From NCBI GenBank assembly GCA_024663395.1, contig JANFAH010000050.1:248001-312000 (forward strand): a stretch of DNA of 64,000 nucleotides, written 5' to 3'. The notes under the pieces are model-generated. The model ran no database searches and was not told the origin of the DNA. It worked only from the letters and a program-made list of their open reading frames with translations. Below, one piece after another: positions 47,297-57,362 of this stretch (positions are counted from its first letter, which is position 1; the number at the start of each line of letters is the position of its first letter). The translations under genes were made by a program, and so were the position numbers. The stretch comes from Pisolithus tinctorius (lineage: Eukaryota > Basidiomycota > Agaricomycetes > Boletales > Pisolithaceae).

Positions 47297-50200
47297 TTAT
47301 ACAATACATTCCGCCGCTTCCATACATGCGTCCAGTAGACACCCATGGTTATTAGTAGGGGTCACATCTTTGAGCCGGGAACCCACAGCTTGAAGGATAA
47401 CATCTCGCCTGGAGTTGAACGTCAGAGGGGGATATGTCTACACCCAGAAAGCAACAAGTACTCACTGTATCTGCCCATATACGATCCTAACATCGTGCTT
47501 CATTGACTGTATGTGGCACGGCCACGTAGAAAAGGTTGCAACATCGAATATAAAAGACACTATCGCCTTGGCTTTGACACTAGGGTATAAGATCGAAACG
47601 TCGGCAGAGAAACCTGAGGGGTTCTCTTTAAAAGTGGTATAGAACTTGATGGCAACCAATCTAAATTGTAATTGCAGTCGAGAACAACAGGACCAATACG
47701 TTCCAACGAACTCGACAATCTGGGGGGGTTAGATGAGGTCATTCGAAGTCCAACCAAATGCGCGAGACATACGTACCTTGCGAAGGCTATTGCTCACCTC
47801 CGGTCGATTGACGAGTTCTTTCGCCGCCCGCAAGACGACACTACTGAACACTGGGAAAACTTCCGTCCTCTTTGCATCCGGGAACTTTTGAATTTGGACA
47901 GTTCCAACCACAGGACGACATCGAACACAGGTCGCAGACACTTCGTATGTGGATGCATAAGCAAATTTGAAGAGATCATCCTCAACTTTGGTTATCTCCA
48001 CCATGTGCAGCCGCTGCAGCGTCTCCAGTTCACCTGTCGATCGATCAGTTAACTAGTGACACTCGCGAATGTGTTCGGCGGGATTCACCCTTAAGTCGGA
48101 AAACTTCTGCATGAGTACTGTTCTTCTGTACATTGATGAGTCGCTCAGTCTTCTCAATCGATGCGGAAACTTCAGCCTTCTCCGTTTGGACCTCCTTGAG
48201 CTTTTCCTCGATACGATTGAGCTTCGCCTTCGCTTCCTCGACTTCCCGACGGTAATTGTCAAGTTCCGTACTACGAGATGTCAATGCCACTGTACAATAA
48301 ACTACGAGCATGAATGTCACACTTACCCCTGTTCAGATATGCTCGCCTTGAGTTCCTTCAGATAATCTTGATCGCAGGCTTCTAACTCTACAATTTCTGT
48401 TGTCTCCTTCTCCAGCTCTTCCACGAGCTGATCGTGTTCCTGCTGCAAGCCAGGAAGGATACTTTGGGCCTCGTGGATAACTCCCTCGAGAAATTTGGCA
48501 TCCTTGGTAGTGGTGTGGTTCAGTGATTACGCGCATACAGGTTGATATAATCCATACCTTCTCCAAATGCTCAAAGCCCTTGCTAGCCTTCTGATCCAAC
48601 TGTTCGACCCACTGCAATTTCCAATCGTACCACTCTGACTTCGCCTGTTCGTGGTTATGGACCTTAATCAACTTTAACTAGTGGATCAGCTCCGCCTGTC
48701 CGGTCTCGTCCGCGGAGATGAACTCTTGGAAGAGCTGCGGCGTCATCTCTAGCGCTTCTTCCTCAGCCTCTCGGTATATAGATTGGATGCGTTCGATCCA
48801 CGCTTGGAGATCCTTGCTTACATGGGTATAGAGCTCGAGTTGTGGCACGTCCACTGCCATGGCCACCATATATTCAGCTAGAGGTATTTGTCCATCGACT
48901 GATGCTCGCCGTGAAGGACGAAGGGTAGAGGGATGGATACTTTGTCGGCGGGGTGCAGTAATCTCATCCATAAATCGAATGCCCGTCATCTCAAAGAATT
49001 GTTGAATCGAAATAGGCGGACCGTCTTCCTCTTCACTGCTCGCTTGTTGGACGTCCTCTCGCCATTGCTCGGTTGCCTCAGTTGTTGGCTCACCAATTGG
49101 CAGCGAATTATTCGGGTCTTCGTCATCGCTACCGTCACCCCCATCCTGGGCCACATCGAGCATAGAGTCTTCGACAGGATTCTGCTGAGGAGGCGGAAGC
49201 GGATTTGGCTCAGGTAATTGGTCATCATGAGAGGATTCAATGACCATCGACACTTCGTGCAGCTGGGGGGGAAGTGCAGCTTCCGAGAGCTGTGTTTCCG
49301 GCTGCTCAGTTGACTCCGCTGTATCGTCCATGACACGGTCCTTGCCCGCTCTGTCTTTCTCTGCAGAAACGTTGAATCGGGGGAGTACTCCTTCAGCATC
49401 TCTAGTTACGGCAATGCTCTTCCTCCTGGCTCCCATGGCCTGTTTACCTGGGGAGGATGGTCGACTTGACTGACTAACGTCACCAGTGGAAAGAGGAGTG
49501 ACCGCTTCGCCGAAACTTTTCCGCTGGGCAAGGTATCCTGAGGGCCTTCGTAGACCAAGTGGTGCACGTTTGCTTGGACCAGCCTCGGATTGTGTCCCTT
49601 GCCTAGCTTGGGGCGGTCCTATCTTGGTGGGTGATAGTCTAGAAGGAGCATTCGGAGGCCGCGGTAATTCATGACGAGTCAAACCTGCGGTCAACTTCTC
49701 GGGACCCGAGGGTTTCTTGGCTGGGCTCGACCGACCGTCAGGAATATGGGCAGCAGCAGCGGATCGCTTTTCGGGAACCAGGCGGGAAACAGGAGGAGCG
49801 AAATTCGCACTGAATTTCTTAGGTGAAGGCGGAAGCGAGTTGGCTTTGGAAGGAGACGGTGGTCATGCGGTTGTCGCAGGAGTTCGTGGGCGTGGAATAA
49901 AGCTGAATTTTTGCGGTGCAACAGCAATATTCTGGGGTTCCGTTATTGCAGGCTTCGCGGGTCAGGCAGATTGCATGCAATTAAATATATACCTACCAGT
50001 TCGCCTTCACTACCTGCAGGAGTCGGGGATGACGGTTTCCCTGTAACCGGGTTGGTCTGTTGCGGAACTTTTAACGACTCGGTAGCCGGTGTTGTTGATG
50101 GCATCTCAGGAGAGTCTTCTTGTCGTTGCTCACCGTATACAGAAGTAACGTCCATGGTTGAATCGCCAGTGCTTGGGGCAAGGCTTATTCGCCGTATAAG

Positions 50201-51080
50201 CTGAGTAACGTTGACGGTTTGATTCCCTTCGTCGTCGTCATTTCTACTGTTCTCCTCCGCAAAGCTGTCCTCCGTGCTGGTAAAACTGTCTGGCTGAACG
50301 TCTTCTTCGTTTAAGTTTCCGAGGTCTAAAGAAGCACGGGCAGCCTGCAACCTCGAGACAGCGTCATTCAAATCCATTTCTTGTACCCCTCCATTGCCTC
50401 CGTTCTCCTCATCGTCTGATGATGGGATAAAGGGCGTATTGCCCGAGTGGGTAACAGCACGAAGAGCCAGCCACGCTTCACTTGGTGGCTTTGCTGGGCG
50501 GACGAGTGGAACTGTAAACTCCATGGGTTGGGAAGTATCGCCTTCAGAGCCAAGGGAGTGCGACTGGCCCGAGTCTTCCTCCACAAAGGACTGGTCCTTT
50601 TCTTGGCCCTCCCCGTCTCCGCTTTGATTATCGAGTGAAGCTCGGGGAACAGTGAGGTTCCCGAGAGGTTGTCGAGGTCCACCTAGCGAGAGGGAGCGTT
50701 TGCGTACGATATTGTGGGATATAGCCTCCGTCACGTCCATGTCAGCAGCGTCGTCGTAGTCTTCTTCGTCTTCAAATCCAAAGTCAGGCATGTCATTAAC
50801 ACCTTCTTGCGCGTTCGACGCCCTGAAAAATGCGCCTGGAGAATAACCCGTGTCGTCCGAGTCCATCTCCATCGACTCCTCACCGCCACCCTCGCTGAAA
50901 ACTACTGACCTCCGAATGGAACTGTTGCGACGAAAACTTGAAGCCCCAGGATATGCATTTTCGTCGTTCGCCCCTCCATGACTGCCTATCTCGGCGGCAG
51001 GGGAAGACTGAGGAGACGCGGTACTGTTGGTGTTTTGCTCCGGCACTTCGAACAAACGGACGTGGGCGTGGTTGGCGAAG
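47297..51080 (-). CDS. SPC105: kinetochore scaffold Spc105/Spc7 (KNL1), frame broken by two stops
   Basis: Traced exons: about 51080-49997, 49952-48558, 48502-48327, 48270-48089, 48033-47777, 47719-47466 and 47408-47297. The N-terminal part is acidic and disordered with MELT-like motifs (MDVTEA, MEFTVP, MDVTSV), the docking sites for Bub3-Bub1 once phosphorylated by Mps1, and an RSVVF that fits the PP1-binding pattern. The middle carries the Spc7 signature (SIQQFFEMTGIRFMDEIT), then a coiled coil (EVEEAKAKLNRIEEKLKEV) and a C-terminal RWD-like region (IVEFVGTYWSCCSRL, LLDACMEAAECIV). This is an essential outer-kinetochore protein. Two in-frame stops lie in the second exon listed: TGA at 49865-49863 and TAG at 48680-48678 (before LKLIKVHNHEQAK). 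Both could come from C-to-T changes (CGA, CAG). The usual basic N-terminal exon is not found. It may be a young pseudogene, a defective allele or sequence error. Confidence 0.8.
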
Positions 51081-51525
51081 CTGCATCTGCAAAACTACCC
51101 GAGGGGACGAGCAGCGTATGGATGCCTCCGTTTGGAAGTGACTTGTCGTAAGACTCCTTTCGCGCTCGGCACAACACTTACCGGCCAATAGGGCCACTCA
51201 AAGTTAAATGCGGAAAAAAACACGCGAGCAAACTCAAGTGCGTTTGAGTTGTGAATTTGTGAGCGAATATTTAAGCTCCGACTGGATATTCAAACTCCGC
51301 CGAAAAGCGTGCATGTTTATCAACAGAGGGATCTTGCAAGTGATAACGAACTGATAGCAAAGACAAACATCCACATTCATATGTACTACTACATGCTATT
51401 GTAGTGTGAATATGAAGTAGATGTATACATGGGGGGTGGGGAGGAGACAAGAATACAGCTAGGGGGGGGGGGGGGGAATGGGGATGCATACTAAATGATG
51501 ATCAATATTCTGTCATACACTGTTT
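51081..51525. other. junction between Spc105 and the mobile element
   Basis: The minus strand just upstream of the first traced Spc105 exon has a short open piece (RSYDKSLPNGGIHTLL at about 51.12-51.17 kb) that may be a relic of the first exon. From about 51.2 kb the sequence is A/T-rich and unrelated. A run of 15 G at 51462-51476, with GGGGGGTGGGG 30 bp to its left, makes a G-rich block. No gene is seen. Confidence 0.4.
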
Positions 51526-52110
51526 TCAAAGCAGATGAACATCTTGGGTACCAGACAAAGGGCCTTGATCCTCACCACCAGCTACACCTTTTTGCAAGGT
51601 GAGGTTCTGAACCCAAAGTTCCTCCAACTTGATGGCAAGCTTCATCTTCTCCAACTCTTGAGCTGCCATCACCTCCTCATGTGTGAACAGCTCACATTGC
51701 ATAGTAAGTTGGTGTTTGTGATCAGCTGAAAGAGCAGTGGGCTTCTGGTGAGTCCTCCAGTATCCATACTCGAGCCAGCGACGCTTGACCTCTGACCTAT
51801 CCTGCTGCATCTGTTGAAACTGCTTAATGAAAGTTAATGATGCAGACACGAGGTCCAAAGAGAGCTTGTCAGTGGCAGTTTCCCATGCATGCTTATGGGA
51901 TGGCTTTGATGACAGCTTGGAATTGCTGTCATCGGAGAAAGCGGTGATGCTGGGGGGGGAAGACGATGAGAGACGAAGTGCTGAAAACATGTTGGATGAA
52001 GCAATGTCAGAGTCAGAAGACTCATCTGTATTTGGAGTGGAAGCACATAATGTACCTACTTTGTACCGTATCATACGACCAAACGAGGTTGACAATCGGC
52101 CGTGTTGCAC
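51526..52110 (-). CDS. element-borne ORF of unknown function
   Basis: An open frame of up to 194 codons. The N-terminal half is Ser/Asp-rich (SSDSDIASSNMF). The C-terminal half is helical and charged (FIKQFQQMQQDRSEVKRRWL, AAQELEKMKLAIKLEELW), suggesting a coiled coil. The upstream end is unclear: the frame may continue from another exon. I do not recognise a family; coiled-coil ORFs of this kind are common in basidiomycete DNA transposons. Confidence 0.4.
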   Translation of the reverse strand: MQHGRLSTSFGRMIRYKVGTLCASTPNTDESSDSDIASSNMFSALRLSSSSPPSITAFSDDSNSKLSSKPSHKHAWETATDKLSLDLVSASLTFIKQFQQMQQDRSEVKRRWLEYGYWRTHQKPTALSADHKHQLTMQCELFTHEEVMAAQELEKMKLAIKLEELWVQNLTLQKGVAGGEDQGPLSGTQDVHLL

Positions 52111-52379
52111 AGACCGGCTAAAGTCGAGCCCACCTCTGAGTTGTCATCATGTCACACAGCATAGCCATGATCATTGGATGTCACCATACTGCACAGTGTG
52201 GCTGAGGGGTTACTACTATATACATCTTGCCTGGATAATCCTGGCATGGATTCTGGCAAGTTGGGAAAGGTCTGGTACTAACCTGGTCTGGGCTCACTGG
52301 CATGAGCCCAGCATGTGTCAGCAATTGCCAGTGGGTCAGAAGGCATTCCACTGTAATTCTATTGGTTTGGTATGAATGC

Positions 52380-53760
52380 CATGCTAATTCCAGTAAGCTG
52401 GGACAAATGCCGGGATAATGCCAATAAGCCAGGAAACATACCGGTCTTATGCTAGTGGGCCGGCACAGATGCCAAGGTGGTGATGGTCAGTTGGCATGGA
52501 TGCCGAGCTAATTCCAGTTGGCCGGTATGGATGACAGCAACCACACTATTTCCAGCGGGTCGGAAGGCATACCAATGTACATCCATTGGGCCGGTATGAG
52601 TTACGGCAATTTCTAGTATGCCGGGTCACATACCGGCCTTATGCAAGTGGGCCGTGACAGGTGCCTGGATTATGGTGGGTAGTTGGAATATACGTCTAGC
52701 CAGCTTTCATGCCGGGAATAGTAAGCCGGGACCCATACCGGTATAGTGCAAATATGGCGGAATAGAGGATAAGCTGGTGTTGGTGTGTGGGCATGGATGC
52801 TCATCTAATTCCAGGTGGGCCGGATGGATCACAGCCTCCAGGATATTTGCAGTGGTTCGGAAAGCACACTAGTGGGGTGCTATTTGGCCAGTATGGCTTC
52901 CTGACATTTCCAGTTAGCTGGGCCAGATCCCATGTTATTGCCAGTGAGCCGGGATATCTACCTGGCTGAATCTAGGGGACCGGCAGGGGGCCAAGGCCGG
53001 TGCCAGTTGGTTGGCATCAATTCCTAACTAACTCCAGTTGGCCGGAATGGATCACAACCTCCAGGCTATTTACAGTGGTTCAGAAGGCATTCCAGTGGGA
53101 CGGTATTGGGCCGGTATATGTTCCAGCCAAATCCAGTCAGCCGGGTCAAATTCCCAGTTGTTGAACATGACCCGGGACACATACCGGCCACATTATAGTG
53201 GGCCGGCACAGGTTCAGGGCTGTTGGCATTTGTTTGGCATCAATTCTGAACCAACTCCAGTTGGCCGGGATGGATGAGACCCTCCAGGAGATTTACAGTG
53301 GTTCAGAAGGCACTCCAGTGGGATTCTATTGTGCCGGTATATGTTCTGGCCAAATCCAGTCAGCCGGATCAAATTTCCAGTTGTTTATCATGACCTGGGA
53401 TACCTACCGGCCACAATGTAGTGGGCCGGCACAGGTCTAGGGCTGGTGGCAGTTGTTTGGCATCAGTTCTGAACCAATTCCAGTTGGCCGGGATGGATGA
53501 CACCCTCCAGGCTATTTACAGTGGTTCAGAAGGCACTCCAGTGGGATTCTATTGGGCCGGTATATGTTCCGGCACAGTCTAGTCAGCCGGGCCAAATTCC
53601 CAATTGGTGACCGTAACCCGGGACACATACCGGCCTTATGCTAAGGGACCGGGACAGATGCCCAGCCTATGGTGGTTGATTGGCATGGATGCCCAGTTAA
53701 GGCCACTTGATGTTACCGGTTTAGATGATGGGCTAGTCTTTTGGCATCCCCTGGTGAATG
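52380..53760. repeat. tandem array of 223-bp CCGG-rich repeats
   Basis: The block CCAG(G/T)TGGGCCGG or CCAGTTGGCCGG followed by ATGGAT and CCTCCAGG recurs at 52811, 53034, 53257 and 53480, exactly 223 bp apart each time. Each unit continues with GTGGTTC(A/G)GAA, a GCCGGTAT block and ACATACCGGCC. Older, more diverged units with other spacing lie to the left (52.38-52.80 kb) and a partial one to the right. Within 53041-53760 I count 19 CpGs inside CCGG and 2 outside. Confidence 0.85.
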
Positions 53761-54335
53761 CATGAGCCATACAAGTAGTGTCACATATATTTTGGCTGGG
53801 CTGGGAAGCTATTGTCTATGGGGCTGATATATCAGTGGCCCGTGTAATAAGGCTTGGCTGGACCTGCAGTGTTCTGTTTGGAACGGTGGGAGCATATATC
53901 AGTGTGCCGTGTGCATCGGCCTCAGCCCAAATTGGAGTGCCCATGTACTATGGAGGGGTTATAGTCCATTGTACCATGACCTTGGAGTGGGCCCAGATAT
54001 TGTGATCCTGTAGGACAGGCTGGACGAATACTCCAGTGTTTCATGGTGTACGGGAGGCCCACGATACGGTGTCCTGTCTGTCTTGAGTCAGCCCATGTAT
54101 TATGATCACCAATCCATGTGTTCTGGCACATATGCCACGGTCTTGTGCACAACAAGCAAGCCAATCTCCCAGTGTTCCGTCTGACTGGATTCGGCTCGAG
54201 TTGAAGTGTTCCACCAATTACGGGCCAGCCCTAGTCGGACTTTGGGAGAGGTATATGGCAAATAACTTGGCTTGGGATGGCATATAATATCCATAGAACC
54301 ACCTTTACATGGACCCCCTATTGGATAAGTGTAGG

Positions 54336-55770
54336 TTATATGGAAGGTCCCACCGGACCTGCAGGCATCAACGAAGTCCGGACATTCTGAACTCTCATCC
54401 AATCCCCATGGGGTATCCCTATCCAGTTGTGTATGTTGTCCCTCATGTAGTAGGCAAAGCAACATCGGTTCCCACCCACAGAACTAACCCCATGTCGAAG
54501 AAGCCGGCCGGAAAATGCAACTACAGTGCCGGGGTTGTAAAGGAACTGAAGGCCAAGCGTGGGGATATCCAATACACAATCTTCATAATCGCCAACCGTG
54601 ACCAGCATGTCATACCAATCGGACCGTGAGTGTGGGTCCCGGTGAAAGGGTGTGGTCCGGTTAGAGATTACGGAGACATTAGTAAAAACCGACGGCCAGT
54701 GCTGCAAGGCATCCTGCATATCTTGGTTATGCTGACTCGACCATGTGTCCAACGACTGCATGGCTTGCCTTCCAGCCTCATACAGGCCTGGGTGCATAAT
54801 CGAAAGCGCACTGGAGAGGATGGCAGCCGGGAGGTAAGACCGCTGGGACCATTCACGACTGGCATCCATCCGTAGGTCAGCGGAAACTGACGGGGCAAAG
54901 TTCAGGGTCTGGATGCCACTTGAGAGACATACCCCTGAGGTAATATAGCCATACCATATGCCCCTGTTGGTGCCTGGCCGGGGAAAACTCCAGGCACCCT
55001 GGTGACTGTGAAGTGTGATTGAAATATTCAGCATTTTTCCGCCAGGAGCCACTTGTCATACTCTTGGACATTGCGTGGTGAAGGGGGTCCAGAGTGGCAA
55101 GCATGTGTGTCTGCAGGGATGCCTGAATAATATAGAGTGTAAAGGAAATGTTCGAACTGACTTGCAAATCATTGGTGATGGCGCCGGGAAGGTACCACAA
55201 TGCAATGGTATCGCCGGTACCGAGGATTACCGTAGGTTCATCCACAAAGCCGGTCAGACTTGATGGATGCGCTGCCAGGTGGCCTGCCTCCCGGGTTTCA
55301 TCAACCCCCAATTCCATAGCTGAAAGACGCTCAGAAAGCCGGATCAGATCGATGCCACTTTGCTCTGCAATACAATTTAGATTTGATTTTACATTCAGCC
55401 GGGACATCAGCTTACTTCTATTATTGTATGCCGCATGCATGCTGGCCACTATCTGATTCATAGTGACAATGCCGTGTGTTGGAATCTGGAGTGGAGGATC
55501 TGGTTTGGGGGCATTCGGTCCTGGGAAGGTTTGACTGGAGAATTCCCGGCGCATATAGTGTGTAATATCCCGGGTGGCGCTGTGATTTATTGCCATTAAG
55601 ATCGGAAGACGATATAGCGAGCACGGTGTTGATGACGGGTAATCTGGTAGCTGTAGTGTGTAGTATTGAACCGTGGCTATGTATGCCGGTGTTTTCCGGA
55701 CCATAGTGAAGCTGCCATGGTTACACGGCGTTGGTAAATTACCATTCAAGCCTTCAAAAACAGGTGCCAC
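54336..55770 (-). CDS. TET/JBP-family 2-oxoglutarate dioxygenase
   Basis: Three in-phase exons (to 55162, 55122-55070, 55005-54336) end at TGA on 54336. From the first ATG (55704) this is 421 residues, but the frame stays open upstream of 55770, so an earlier start or exon is likely. The C-terminal half has the features of Fe(II)/2OG oxygenases of the TET/JBP group: the HxD of PFHRDPHSRSDWYDML, the distal His in GTVVAFSGRLLRHGV and a following Arg (NRCCFAYYMRDN) for 2-oxoglutarate. TET/JBP enzymes oxidise 5-methylcytosine or thymine in DNA; fungal members are expanded and often sit in KDZ elements. It may act on DNA methylation of the element or host. No sign of decay. The assignment rests on motif spacing and context, without an alignment. 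Confidence 0.7.
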
Positions 55771-55850
55771 TATGGTGGCATAGTACCTCCGGCTTCCACA
55801 GATTATTCCAGCATGGTATGGGTACCAAGATAGAGGCGATAGATGGTGAG

Positions 55851-56260
55851 TTCTGCTATGGCTCCGGTGCTAGCTACACTTCCGACCACACCGGTTCCAT
55901 TTCATGGTGTTCATGTTCCTTTATACACCATGCCAAAGCATTAGATGATGGACTGGGGCCTTTCAACCTAATTTTGTATTCCACAGCCATTGAGAAAACA
56001 TGATGCAGCCTTTTCTAGCACAGGTCCGGCAGTCCCGGTAATGCACGGATACAATGTTCTACTACGGGTCTGGCACTAGCTACACTTCCTACCACGCCGG
56101 TCATATTTCAGCATGTGGACCTTTCATTATACACTGTCCACAAGCATTGGACAATAGCCTGGGGCCTTTCCAACTAATTGCCTATTCCACAGCCATTGAG
56201 AAAATGCAACACGGCCTTTCCCAGTACAGGTCCGGCAGTGCCGGTAATGCATAGATACAC
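55851..56260. repeat. direct repeat, two units 206 bp apart
   Basis: The segments 55851-56050 and 56057-56260 match in order: TTCT(G/A)CTA followed by CTAGCTACACTTCC and ACCAC, then ATACAC(C/T), CTGGGGCCTTTC, CCACAGCCATTGAGAAAA and AGGTCCGGCAGT. Offset is 206 bp at two checked points. It lies between the TET/JBP gene and a divergent accessory ORF, so it forms or includes their shared upstream region. Confidence 0.75.
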
Positions 56261-56461
56261 TACGGTCGCATCATCAGCATTGTTCAGATTGATATCCAGC
56301 CACTTGGCTCATGATAACCGCTGCGCCGGGATAGGCCACTTGCTATTCTGGCCTCCCGGGATGTGATTATTGATGATCTCTTATCTTGCAGTTATCACAT
56401 GTGTCAGCCACATTGCTATGTAATAACATTTTCACCCGATCCAACTCTACTCCGAATCACC

Positions 56462-57227
56462 ATGGATGTCAGGACCACTAATCTATCCTACCTCTCCATG
56501 ATAATCCAATACATCGGTGTCCGATTTAGACGGTTCACATATGCTTTGCAGCAGGCCAACAACCCAAGCAATCGACTGCCAGATGACTGGTATCAGCAGG
56601 TTCAGGTGGAAACAGTGAGTTTGTCGAAATGGATGCTGGTTTGCTGTGTCACAGACTTTTCCACAGCATATATTGAAGCAGGCCCTGGCTACCTGCAACA
56701 CATATGGGACAATCATGAAGGTCCCACATGTTGCCAATGAACTGCTTTGGTGGACGGCCGTACAAAATATGGGAGAGACCGCCCTGCTGGCAAACATCAT
56801 GGAGTTGAATGTGCTGCAGGTCAAAAGAGGAGAGGTGAGACGTATGATCCACACCGGTCCTATGCCACATACCTGGTGGACAAGGGACCCTACCCATCTG
56901 GATGGGTATGATCGTCGGTCATTGGAGGAAGTTTTGCAGGAGGCCAAGGAATTCTTTGTTGGGGTTGAGGTGCGCGGTGGTCATTTTTCGATCATTCCAT
57001 TGAATCAATCTGTGCCATAGGAAGGAAAAGAGAGTCTCCCACTGCTGTGTGACATGGACCGGATGCCATCAGACAGCATCGGCCGGATGATTGAAAGCTG
57101 TGACGAGATGATCCATCAGGAGGAGGAGGAGATTCGCCGGCTCCATGGTGTGATGGAATTCTGCAGTGAACGGCTCACCCTTTTTGACAGCCTTGGACAA
57201 GTACAGGACCAGCTTGAGGACTTCTGA
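56462..57227 (+). CDS. KDZ-element accessory protein of unknown function
   Basis: Three in-phase exons (56462-56614, 56667-56969, 57021-57227) give 220 residues. The start MDVRTTNLSYLSMIIQYIGV is preceded by CACC, a good context. The protein is mostly helical (WYQQVQVET, VANELLWWTAVQNMGETALL, LEEVLQEAKEFFVGVE) and ends with a coiled-coil-like stretch rich in Glu (MIHQEEEEIRRLHGVMEF) and LDSLGQVQDQLEDF. No cysteine cluster, signal peptide or catalytic motif is seen, and I do not recognise a family. It converges on the KDZ transposase, with the stops 135 bp apart, and is divergent from the TET/JBP gene. It could be a protein-protein adaptor for the transposase; that is a guess. Confidence 0.65.
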
Positions 57228-57362
57228 GTCAATTCAGTTACCCGGCCAGGAGCCAGCAATAAGTAGGGTGCTGTCCTCATTACACATCTCATTAGAATCT
57301 TGATATGTAATTTCCCTGGTTTCATACTATCTAGAGATATATGCACATTACTCTGCCAATTC

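Noticed and set aside
48678..48800. An intron hiding the TAG stop in Spc105
   Set aside because: The only nearby GT (in GAGTTCATC) joined to CACTAG or later acceptors gives a new stop or the wrong frame.
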